Source: Knufia peltigerae
Lineage: Eukaryota; Ascomycota; Eurotiomycetes; Chaetothyriales; Trichomeriaceae
Assembly: GCA_030247855.1 (NCBI GenBank)
Contig: JAPDRN010000147.1
Span: 1 to 64,000, forward strand
Reading direction: 5' to 3'
DNA length: 64,000 nt
The notes beneath the pieces are model-generated. The model did not search any database, was not told the DNA's origin, and saw nothing but the letters and a program-made list of their open reading frames with translations. Position 1 is the stretch's first letter, and every line of letters begins with the position of its first letter. Both the position numbers and the translations under genes were made by a program. This document shows, piece by piece, positions 10,610-19,561 of this stretch.

Positions 10610-13000
10610 ATGTCAAGCTTCTCGAGAGGCTCTGTGCCATCTCGACACCTCCTCCCGGTCCTTGTCACCTTCCTCTCCTTTCTCTCCTGCGCACAACAAG
10701 TGACTGCGACTACAAATGATACTCTGCTATGGGGACCCTTCAGACCCAACCTCTACTTTGGAGTTCGACCTCGCTTGCCGAACAGCTTGCTGACAGGCCT
10801 GCTATGGGCAAACACTGAGGACTTCACCACCAGCCAAACCAATTTCCGTCACACGTGTGAGCAGAATGAGGGAATGGCTGGTTATGGCTGGGAAGAGTAC
10901 GACGCTCAGAACGGAGGTCGGCAAACGATACACGATACTGGGAACAAGCTCGACCTTACAATTGATTTTGTCAAAGTACCTGGTGGCCAAAATGGAGGTA
11001 GCTGGGCAGCAAGGATCAAAGGCACACCTCGAGAAGACGCCCACCCGAACCTGGTCACGGCGTTCATATTCTATGCTGGCATGGAAGGATTGGGCGAGCT
11101 GGCATTCCAAGAGACGGACACTAGTGCAGACCAGAAAGTGATCCTACATGGCTCGACCGTAGAACTCGGTGATTTCAACTTTATATTTTCGGATTCGGCA
11201 GAGAATCGAATGCCCTATAAGACTCACCCCTCGTGGGATGAGAAGCCTTTGGACAGGCCATTGGTTTCCAGCTTGCAGATACCGCCCGAGGCCATTTGGC
11301 AAGCCAAGAATGTTGTTTTTGCCAGCATGAAGCAGGACATCGACAGATATATCAAAGAGTATGGCCAGGAAAACATGCCCCCTCCATGGGCAGCCTTTTC
11401 CATCTCTGAGCATCCAGGCCCAGGGAACTTCCACATGATTCAGAAGACCTTCGTCGGAGAGTTCCAGTTCGACGTCCTTTTTGAATCGGCGTCAGGCCCT
11501 GCCATGTCATCTGAGACCTTGACTAAAGCTATCTCTGAAGCCTCTAAAGGCTTCAAGGCTAAATTCAAGGAAATTTTTGAACCCCGGCCACCTTTCACCA
11601 AGCCTGCTTACACCGCGTTCTCCGAGTCAATGTTCTCCAATCTCTTCGGTGGCATAGGATACTTTTATGGCGATTCGCTTGTCGATAGGTCGTATGCTCC
11701 AGAGTACGACGAAGACAACGAGGGTTTCTGGGAAGAGACGGCCGAAGCTCGAGCCCGTGCAGAGATTGTCAAAGATCCAGCGCACGAACTATTCACCTCC
11801 GTGCCCTCCAGACCTTTCTTTCCCCGCGGGTTCTTATGGGATGAGGGCTTCCATCTCCTTCCCATTGCGGAATGGGACCTCGACACTACCATGGAAATTG
11901 TCAAATCGTGGTTCAACCTCATGGACCAGGATGGCTGGATCGCGCGGGAACAGATCCTGGGCCCCGAAGCTCGGAGCAAAGTCCCTGCCGAATTCCAAGT
12001 CCAATATCCTCACTATGCCAATCCACCCACACTATTTTTCATCATCGACGTTCTCATGGACAAGGCATCCGACCCTGAGTATTCTGCCCGGAAGCCTCAC
12101 ATCGAATCCGAACTTCGATCTCTATACCCCCTGCTGAAACGACAGTACTACTGGTTCCGCCGCACCCAGTTCGGCGACGTCAAGTCCTACGACCGCGAAG
12201 CCTTCTCCACGAAAGAAGCGTACCGTTGGCGTGGCCGCACCCCTCAACACATCTTGACGTCAGGTCTGGACGACTACCCCCGTCCTCAACCTCCTCACCC
12301 GGGCGAACTACACGCCGATCTGATATCGTGGGTGGGACTAATGAGCAAGACCCTGCTCCGCCTATCCACGCTCCTGCCCGAGACGGACGACACCGGCGAC
12401 TTCAAGGCCCAATACACGGCGATCCTGCGCAACATCGACGACCTGCACTGGTCTTCCGAGAACAAGGCCTACTGCGACGCCACGATCGATGACTACGAAG
12501 ACTCCACCCACGTCTGCCACAAGGGATACATTTCCCTCTTCCCGTTCATGACGGGCCTTATCCCCCCCACGCACCCTAACCTGCCGCACATCCTAGACCT
12601 GATCTCGTCCGAGAGCGAACTGTGGTCTCCCTACGGGATCCGATCCCTGTCCAGGTCCGACGAGTTCTACGGCACGGACGAGAACTACTGGCGGTCCCCG
12701 ATCTGGGTGAACATGAACTACCTCATCGTGAAGAACCTTTTGGACGTCGCGCGGTCCCCCGACGCGCCCCGCAAGGTCAAGACCCAGGCGACCAAGATCT
12801 ACACGGAGCTCCGGGCGAACCTGGTCAAGAACGTCTTTGACCAGTGGAGGGCCACGGGCTTCGCGTGGGAGCAGTACAACCCCGAGACCGGGGCGGGTCA
12901 GAGGACGCAGCATTTCACCGGCTGGACCAGCTTGGTCGTGGTCATCATGAGGATGCCGGATCTCAGTGGCGAGGTGGGTATCAAGCACGGCGAATTGTAG
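10610..13000 (+). CDS. CWH41: Mannosyl-oligosaccharide glucosidase (processing alpha-glucosidase I, GH63)
   Basis: This ER enzyme removes the outermost alpha-1,2-glucose from the N-glycan precursor right after transfer to protein, starting calnexin-cycle trimming. It is an uninterrupted 796-aa frame. A short basic N-terminus and hydrophobic segment (LLPVLVTFLSFLSC) act as signal or anchor. GH63 hallmarks include LLWGPFRPNLYFGVRPR near residue 40, the block FFPRGFLWDEGFHLL near residue 402, and the C-terminal SPIWVNMNYLIV with a final FTGWTSLV. The length fits fungal orthologues (about 800 aa). The 3' half of the gene is noticeably GC-richer than the 5' half. It is convergent with CWC2, whose stop lies about 290 bp downstream. 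Confidence 0.95.
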   Translation: MSSFSRGSVPSRHLLPVLVTFLSFLSCAQQVTATTNDTLLWGPFRPNLYFGVRPRLPNSLLTGLLWANTEDFTTSQTNFRHTCEQNEGMAGYGWEEYDAQNGGRQTIHDTGNKLDLTIDFVKVPGGQNGGSWAARIKGTPREDAHPNLVTAFIFYAGMEGLGELAFQETDTSADQKVILHGSTVELGDFNFIFSDSAENRMPYKTHPSWDEKPLDRPLVSSLQIPPEAIWQAKNVVFASMKQDIDRYIKEYGQENMPPPWAAFSISEHPGPGNFHMIQKTFVGEFQFDVLFESASGPAMSSETLTKAISEASKGFKAKFKEIFEPRPPFTKPAYTAFSESMFSNLFGGIGYFYGDSLVDRSYAPEYDEDNEGFWEETAEARARAEIVKDPAHELFTSVPSRPFFPRGFLWDEGFHLLPIAEWDLDTTMEIVKSWFNLMDQDGWIAREQILGPEARSKVPAEFQVQYPHYANPPTLFFIIDVLMDKASDPEYSARKPHIESELRSLYPLLKRQYYWFRRTQFGDVKSYDREAFSTKEAYRWRGRTPQHILTSGLDDYPRPQPPHPGELHADLISWVGLMSKTLLRLSTLLPETDDTGDFKAQYTAILRNIDDLHWSSENKAYCDATIDDYEDSTHVCHKGYISLFPFMTGLIPPTHPNLPHILDLISSESELWSPYGIRSLSRSDEFYGTDENYWRSPIWVNMNYLIVKNLLDVARSPDAPRKVKTQATKIYTELRANLVKNVFDQWRATGFAWEQYNPETGAGQRTQHFTGWTSLVVVIMRMPDLSGEVGIKHGEL

Positions 13001-13291
13001 TAGTGGTTTTTTCCGACGGAAAAGAACATGGAGAAGAAATATGTAGCCTGCAACTCCCGTATAAAAGGATAGATCTGCTCAGCCTGAATGTGAGATACTC
13101 GCCATGTGACATAAGAGTACATCAAGACAACAGAGGAGGGAGTGTTCAAACCGAAAAGAATAAAACTGGCATCAATTGAATATTTCGCTAGCAATAAAAT
13201 GAAAAATCTGGTGCAGAGCATGATTCGATTGGATTTCAATAATTCAGCCAATTGACTGTTCTGCCCATGTACTCGGTAGGATGATACGCAA

Positions 13292-14566
13292 TCAATCACT
13301 TTCGTCATCACTGCCATACCCGACCAACGGCCCAGCAGGGGCGGCTGACTTGGCGGCTTGCGCAGGTAGCGATCTCGCCGTAGTCTTGTTCCTCTGCAGC
13401 GCCGCCAGTGTCGAACCCGAGAAGATTCCACCATCAACACCACTGCTGCCGTCGCCGCCATCACCTCCGGCTTGATATTGCGTCGTCGTCGAAGAACCAG
13501 CCGCCTGGTCAGCCTGATCCTGCGCGGGTGCATCCAGCAACCCTTTGCTGCCCGTATCCTCGAGTTGTTTTTGCTGGTTGTACCAAATCTCCTCTGGGGC
13601 CTCGTACCCGTCAAGTCCGAACCCACTCTCGATCCGCCTCTGTTCTCGTTCTTCCTGTGTCTCTCGTCCTTCGATCTCGCGCACCGCCCTCTCGCCCAAA
13701 GCCCTCCGGACGGCCTCGGCGGCCTGCTCTTCGATCCTCGCAGCTTCGCGCTTCTGACTGAGAGGGTTGGGGTCAACCGTGGCCCACCGCACGTTGAGGA
13801 CCTCATTGTTGTCCAGAGCCTGATGCGCCATCGCTTCCTTGGCAAACTGACTGTTCGCCTCGTTCACGTACGTCACGAAGGCCACACCGCGCCCCGTCAG
13901 GACCCGGGTGCGCTCGACTTCACCCCACTCTTGGAAATGCCGCGCCACGATCTCCTCGATGTCGTCCGTGACGTGGATCCGGCCCACGTAGAGCGTGCGG
14001 TTCTGCCGGAGGAAGCTGCCCACGCCGCCCATGTCGTCGCGGTAGTCGCTGTGCTTGTCGCGCCCGAAGCAGTCCACGTTGGGGTTGAAGACGTCGTAGA
14101 TGGTCGGCAGGCGGTGGAGGTACTGGCACTCGTGGCCCTTGGGGCACAGGCCGCGGGCGAAGAACAGGCAGAAATAACTGCCGGGGGTCTTGTCCGCCGC
14201 GGTCCAGCCGCTGTCGTTGCGGATGTTGCACCGCGAAGGGGCCGCGGTCTTTGAGAGGTACGCATCTTCACGGTCGCCGCCGGACCACTTATTGTACCAG
14301 ATGTTGAAAATTGTGCCGGTCTGCGGCGGGGGTTCGGACTTGACGGTCGAAGGGTCGACCTGCGGGCGCGCGGGCCGTCGTTTGCGCCGGATCAACTTGG
14401 TCTTCTTCGCGGGTGGTTCTGACGAGGCGAGTGTGGTGTCATTGTTGGTCGTCGTTGTGAGGGCTGTGGTGGTGGCGGCTGAATCTTCTGCAGCTGGGGA
14501 TGCCGACCGCTTGCGCGAGGGAGAGGAAGGGGCGAACGATGTCCGCGCTTGAACTACTTCGGCCAT
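13292..14566 (-). CDS. CWC2: Pre-mRNA-splicing factor CWC2
   Basis: CWC2 is a Prp19-complex protein that contacts U6 snRNA and the intron near the spliceosome active site. This is a 424-aa intronless frame. Residues 1-60 are Ser/Thr/Ala-rich and basic. A Torus-type region (FNIWYNKWSGGD) leads into a CCCH zinc finger, C133-x7-C141-x5-C147-x3-H151. An RRM starts near residue 189 with RNP2-like TLYVGRIH and RNP1-like RGVAFVTYV. The tail is Glu/Arg-rich then Gly/Ser-rich, ending YGSDDESD. GC-rich codon use produces long antisense frames, which are ignored. It is divergent from the tRNA isopentenyltransferase with a shared 404-bp promoter region. Confidence 0.95.
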   Translation of the reverse strand: MAEVVQARTSFAPSSPSRKRSASPAAEDSAATTTALTTTTNNDTTLASSEPPAKKTKLIRRKRRPARPQVDPSTVKSEPPPQTGTIFNIWYNKWSGGDREDAYLSKTAAPSRCNIRNDSGWTAADKTPGSYFCLFFARGLCPKGHECQYLHRLPTIYDVFNPNVDCFGRDKHSDYRDDMGGVGSFLRQNRTLYVGRIHVTDDIEEIVARHFQEWGEVERTRVLTGRGVAFVTYVNEANSQFAKEAMAHQALDNNEVLNVRWATVDPNPLSQKREAARIEEQAAEAVRRALGERAVREIEGRETQEEREQRRIESGFGLDGYEAPEEIWYNQQKQLEDTGSKGLLDAPAQDQADQAAGSSTTTQYQAGGDGGDGSSGVDGGIFSGSTLAALQRNKTTARSLPAQAAKSAAPAGPLVGYGSDDESD

Positions 14567-14970
14567 GGTGAGTTGTATGGAATCGTGACCGACCAGTAGT
14601 CGCCTCGGGCGAGTTTGTTGTAATGTGTTGGTTGGGAGTGAAATTTAGGAAACTTGATCGCAGTTCTGGAGAATGATTATAGAATTGCACATCGTTTGTC
14701 ATTCAGTCGGCCGTAGAACTACTTGTACGGTGGAGTATTGTATCCTTTTTAACATCAAAAGATTTTGGTCTCCAAGGCGGGACGAGTGTGACTGTTACAA
14801 GTTACTACGGAGTATCAGAGGGTACTATGATTGTCAATGGCTGTCAGCCTATTCTGAAGCGGTTTTCTCTTCATCTACTACAAAATCATCTTTAATCTTC
14901 GCTCAGATTGGTGCTGTCAGCCCGGAATGATGCTTCAAAAGTACTATCTTGAAATGCAGAAAGTTGTGCC
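14567..14970. promoter_or_regulatory. Shared divergent promoter region of CWC2 and MOD5 homologue
   Basis: This is 404 bp between the two opposed start codons. It contains one exact copy of the recurrent intergenic word TACGGAGTA at 14806-14814. No TATA box was assigned. Confidence 0.4.
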
Positions 14971-16467
14971 ATGTCCTCAATAGTAAGAAGAGCCTTGAAA
15001 ATGTTATCACATCGACCAGATAACCCAATTGTGGTTGTTATGGGTGCTACTGGTACGGGAAAGTCAAAGGTGCGCACAATGAAATCACTGATCATACCCC
15101 AATGTTCTAATCGCTACAGATAGTTGGCCGTTGATTTAGCCACACGGTTCAATGGTGAAATCATCAATGGCGATGCCATGCAGATGTACAAGGGACTGCC
15201 GATCATAACAAACAAGATCCCACATGGTGAACGCAACGGCATTCAGCACCACCTGCTGGATTTCATTGGACTGGAAGAGCAGCCATGGACTGTCCACAGG
15301 TTCGTCAAGGAGAGTACCAAGGTCGTAGATGAGATCAGGTCTCGAGGAAAGCTACCGATTCTCGTGGGTGGCACGCATTACTACACGCATGCTCTTCTAT
15401 TCAAAGACGAGACTCTTTCGGCAGACGAGGAAGAAGGTAACGCAGAAGATACTGAAGGGAGAGTAATCGTGGACTTCGCGATCCTGTCACGACCAACGGA
15501 GGAAATACTCGCAAAATTGCAAGAAGTAGACCCTCAAATGGCAGTCCGATGGCATCCAAGAGACAGACGAAAGATCCAGCGGTCGCTCGAGATCTGGCTA
15601 AAGACTGGCAAGAAGGCTTCGGAAGTGTATGCTGAGCAACAAGAACGAAAAGATGCAATGGGTCGAAACATTAGTTCTGGTGTCACCTCCGAAGATCTCG
15701 AAAGCATGATCGATGGTGGTGAAGACTCTGCTCTACGATATCCTACCTTGCTTCTGTGGTTGGAAGCTGAAGATGCCGTACTGAAAAAGCGACTCGATGC
15801 ACGTGTGGATTCCATGGTGGAAAGTGGGCTTGTGGATGAAGCAGTCGCCCTAACAGCCCTCGATAAAGATCTGGCTGAGCGAGGTGTGCCAGTGGACAAA
15901 TCCAAGGGAATTTGGGTTTCGATTGGTTACAAAGAGATGGAGCCTTACATCCAGGAGCAGCAAATCTCGGGGGTCAACTCTCCCCAGACATCTCGCGCTT
16001 TGGCGCAAGCCGTGGAAGCTGTAAAGGGAGGGACCAGACGCTATGCAAAGCGCCAGAATCGCTATATTCGAATCCGACTGGCTAATGCACTGCAACAGGC
16101 GGGTGAATTCAGTATGATGTTTCTTCTTGATGGGACGAATCTCGAGAATTGGGACACCGATGTTTTCGAACACGCCCAGAGGCTTGTGGAATCGTTTCTC
16201 GACGGTGGATCCCTTCCAGAGAACAAAAGTTTATCAGAGCTTGCGAACAAGATGCTCTCTGCTCCCGATGAGCAAGCTGCGATAAACTCTCGAGTGGCCC
16301 AGAAATGCGAGACGTGCGACAAGATATTGATGACGATCGATGAGTGGAACCGTCATGTCTCAAGTCGTGGTCATAAGAAGGTTGTCGCGGCCCAACGCAA
16401 GCGAGACGCAGCATCAGGCCAGGTATCCACCGGAGTTCCTGACATCTCTGGCTCAGAACCTGCTTGA
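14971..16467 (+). CDS. MOD5: tRNA dimethylallyltransferase (tRNA isopentenyltransferase)
   Basis: The enzyme transfers a dimethylallyl group to A37 of UNN-decoding tRNAs. The exons are 14971-15069 and 15124-16467 (480 aa) with a 54-nt intron whose acceptor is ATAG. Motifs are the P-loop GATGTGKSK, the DAMQMYKGLPIITNK block, HHLLDFI, LVGGTHYYTHALLF, RKIQRSLEIWLKTGKKASE and, near the C-terminus, a C2H2 zinc finger (CETCDKI ... HVSSRGHKK) typical of eukaryotic members. Two in-frame ATGs fit: 14971 gives a short basic leader MSSIVRRALK that could target mitochondria, and 15001 gives a protein beginning MLSHRPDN. Yeast Mod5 is known to use two starts this way. It is convergent with RAI1 (77 bp between stops). 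Confidence 0.93.
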
Positions 16468-16543
16468 TACTGGTAATGGTGCAAATCGAGTTGTTTGCCC
16501 AACGATCAGAGGACCAAAGGCGAAGCAAACTGGCGACAAGATA

Positions 16544-17902
16544 TCATTGAGGCTCGTGGGTTTCGACTTGCCCATTTGTGGTATTAGCAGCGTCTGAAGA
16601 CTTGCTCTGGTGAACCGCGAGGCCGGTTGTTCGCCATTCTACAAAGGCAGGTGACAGAATGTCTCCGTGGCCAGTCTCTTCGACCTTAAAGACTTCTATT
16701 GCTGGAACCTTTTCGCGCTTACGTATGCGCCATACCCCATCTTCGGTGATGACGCTCTTCAGCCCTGTGCACTCTGTCAGTGGTGCTGAACCCATCTGCG
16801 ACGAGATCACCTACATTCCAAAAAGTTCGCGGCAAAGTTGATACAGATCTGCCCATCCCAGAGATACTTGCCCTTCTGTCGAACCTTGTCCGGGATGGTC
16901 TGTGTCTCAAGCTCCTCGAGTCGCTCCAAGACACCTTGCGGCGACCGATATCCCACCACAATCTTGGGTACACCCAGCAGAAACGATTGAGCCCAAAACT
17001 TCAAGAGCTTCCTCTCAAACTTGACCTGCTCACGTTCATTGATGACCGCGGCAGTGGTCTTCAACTCAACCCAATTGATGGGCTGAGACTTGTCTTCTGG
17101 CTTGTAGTCCATCACGGCATCGACTTCTCCACCGATGATGATTTTCACCTTGCCGAGGCCGGTGCGGACAATCGAGCAGTACTGGGCGTAGTTACTCACG
17201 ACTTGGTCTTCGCGTGACTCGATGTCCTCTCGTGTCACGGCGGACCAAGGCTCCGGGAGAAGAGACACGGTTTCAAACTTGTAGCCCCAGAAACTCATAA
17301 CATCTTGGGACATGATGTTGTTCGGCCGGGCTCCCGCGGTGAACTGTTCTTGTCGCGAAGAAAGCTTCTTTGTGTGGTTCTCTTCGAGGAAAATGGTGCC
17401 CTGGAAGAGCGTGGCGTTCATTTCCCAATTGTCAAGCTTGGAGTATGGTACCACCATGATCTAGATACTGTGTGAGCAAAGACATGGTTGGTGTGATTGT
17501 ATGCGAAAGATTTTCCCTAACCTTGGTCATCATGCCGCGCCATGTCACAATGTCAATCTCCGTCTTGGCCGACTTTTCTTTTTCATAAGCAATGATAGCC
17601 TCTAGCAGTCCAGCAAGATGGTCATCGGCGGTGTCATCTAACTGTCTGAACGTATCGAACCCTTTGTTGAGATCGCACGGTAAGGTTGGAGGGTAGTAAT
17701 AGCGCAGGCTGGATGCGTCGAGTCTGAATTTGTGGTCCTCATCGTAGGAGAAGTATGCGATTTCCTTGAAAATGCCATTCAGCCAAGTGAACGAACGGGG
17801 TTCTTCCTCTGGGAATTAACTTACTCTTGGTCGCCGTATCGCCGCGCTCGCACCTGCGAATCGGCTCACAGGCTCATAGTCGAAGGAATGATGTTGGGCC
17901 AT
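16544..17902 (-). CDS. RAI1: RAI1/DXO-family decapping nuclease
   Basis: RAI1 removes incomplete or non-canonical 5' caps and supports the nuclear exonuclease Rat1. The exons are 17902-17825, 17764-17522, 17460-16815 and 16764-16544 (1188 nt, 395 aa). The protein opens with MAQHHSFDYEPVSRFAG. Catalytic acidic residues are visible in GGEVDAVMDY (E-x-D) and INWVELKTT (E-L-K), the metal-binding motifs of the family. The QSFLLGVPKIVVGYR block and the NFLEW-LKSV junction across the last intron are also family features. All introns are 50-61 nt. Length matches fungal orthologues. It is divergent from the haloacid dehalogenase gene. Confidence 0.93.
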
Positions 17903-18702
17903 AAGCACAGCAAGAACTCTTCATTGCACGACTCAGTTCAGGAGGGAACGAAAAAGAGTGAGTATCATAGCCAACGCCATAGCAAAAACCCCCAAATTTA
18001 CTCAACGTTAATACTGTCCTTTCTTGTGAATCTTTTGTCTTCACTATGTTTTCTAACGTGCAATGCGGGCAGGAAGCGCCGCCGCCACGTGATGGCGCGA
18101 AATGCGGGCGCCAATGACGTCGCCGCGTAAATAGAAGACTTCTAGGTACGGATACGAGTAAGAGTACTCCGTATGTACAGAGTAGAGGCTCATTTCATTT
18201 TGAAGTATGCATGATACGAGTAGCTACATACCCCGGTACTTACAATGTTCCCGAGATATCTCATTCGATCCTCGCTTACTCACGGAGTACAGAATCTCCT
18301 ATATAGTTTTCCCCAGGAAACAAAAGTGAAGCCAGATTGTGTGGGGCATGCTCTGCGTACACCCTTTGACAAAGCTATGGCCCGAACGAACCTAGTCAGC
18401 ATCATCGCTATGGACTGCCATTTGTTCCCCAAACGTCCAACTACCTCCGTGTCAGGGTACATTTTGTTATGGGATGAGGATGATCAGCGTGGTCATTGGG
18501 CGTGCGCAGCCCAAGACTCACATGTGAAGGTAATTGATACTCTGTAATATAAGAAACACTTTGAGCTCGGCCCCGGAAAAGGGAGACGTGGGCATCTTCT
18601 ATCTCTACCCACACGTTGCAGTACAATATTTCCATCTCAGATTGTGATCATTGAGCATTCGAAGTAATACCTACTGACCTGCCAAAGTAACAAAAAAGGA
18701 CA
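17903..18702. other. Divergent intergenic region, RAI1 / dehalogenase
   Basis: This is 800 bp with a 100-codon plus-strand frame at 18245-18547 that lacks any recognisable domain and is not called. It carries an exact TACTCCGTA at 18165-18173 and a related CACGGAGTAC at 18281-18290. Several GATACGAGTA-like words are also present. Confidence 0.4.
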
Positions 18703-19482
18703 ATGGCGCCCTTCGATCTTCGCTCTTTCAAAGGTATCTTCTTCGACATCTACGCCACCTTGATCGACTGGGAATCTGGCATCTACCCTCAACTTCTCAA
18801 ACTCAGTCAAAAGTTGCCGGCCGGTGACCCTCGACGAGACGACACCCCGGAAACCCGCAAGACATTACTCCAAATGTACGCCGCCAACGAGAAGATCGTA
18901 GAGCACGATAACCCGACCCTTGCGTACCCCAAGATCTTGGAGTCCGTATACGACAGAATCGCAGCTGCGTTGGGTGTCCCCGACGCCGCCAACGACGCCG
19001 ACCGGGTCGCATTCGGCAAGAGTATAGGAGAGTGGCCTGCATTTCCCGACACGGTGGAGGCGATGAAGGTGCTCGCGAAGCACTACAAGTTGTTCGTGCT
19101 GAGTAACGTCGACAACGAATCCTTTGGGCGAACCCTCGCCGGACCCCTGAAGGGCGTGCATTGGGATGGCATCTACACCGCCGAGCAAATCGGATCGTAC
19201 AAGCCGAACCCGCGCAACTATGAGTACGTGGTCAACAAGCTCAAGACGGACTTTGGCATTTCCAAGGACGAGACCTTGATGGTCGCGCAGAACCTGGACA
19301 TTGATCATGCCTCTGCCAAGGCTCTTGGTTTCAGACCGGCTGTGTGGATCGCGAGGTATGCTGGAAATGCGGCCATGGGCGGAGACAGGGAGGAACTGGA
19401 AGCCAAAGGCCTGATTGACCTGGGCGCGGCGTATGAGACTCTGGGTGAGATGGCTGAAGCGGTTGAGAGGGCGTTTGCCTAG
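18703..19482 (+). CDS. Haloacid dehalogenase-like hydrolase (type II)
   Basis: This is a 259-aa intronless HAD-superfamily protein. Motif I is FFDIYATLIDWE, with the presumed nucleophile Asp15 and Tyr in place of the second Asp. This D-x-Y-(G/A)-T form is typical of L-2-haloacid dehalogenases rather than phosphatases. Motif II is VLSNVDNE and the motif III lysine lies in IGSYKPNPRNYEY. A motif IV-like acidic stretch reads MVAQNLDIDHASAK. The expected reaction is hydrolysis of 2-haloacids with inversion, but fungal members are rarely tested and the substrate is unknown. It ends 80 bp from the end of the convergent NLR gene. Confidence 0.88.
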   Translation: MAPFDLRSFKGIFFDIYATLIDWESGIYPQLLKLSQKLPAGDPRRDDTPETRKTLLQMYAANEKIVEHDNPTLAYPKILESVYDRIAAALGVPDAANDADRVAFGKSIGEWPAFPDTVEAMKVLAKHYKLFVLSNVDNESFGRTLAGPLKGVHWDGIYTAEQIGSYKPNPRNYEYVVNKLKTDFGISKDETLMVAQNLDIDHASAKALGFRPAVWIARYAGNAAMGGDREELEAKGLIDLGAAYETLGEMAEAVERAFA

Positions 19483-19561
19483 GTAAGGAAGATTTCATCG
19501 GGCAAGGATATCTTGCGTGATGATGACTTGGGTTTGATGGTGATAGTGTCAAAGCAAATGA

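Noticed and set aside
12898..13845. 315-aa minus-strand open frame
   Set aside because: It overlaps the ends of glucosidase I and CWC2 in other frames and has no domain.
13472..14254. 260-aa plus-strand open frame
   Set aside because: It is antisense to CWC2 in GC-rich sequence. The minus frame carries the CCCH and RRM motifs, so this is a shadow.
18245..18547. 100-aa plus-strand open frame upstream of the dehalogenase
   Set aside because: It has no domain, no signal peptide and no splice support, and it lies in promoter sequence.
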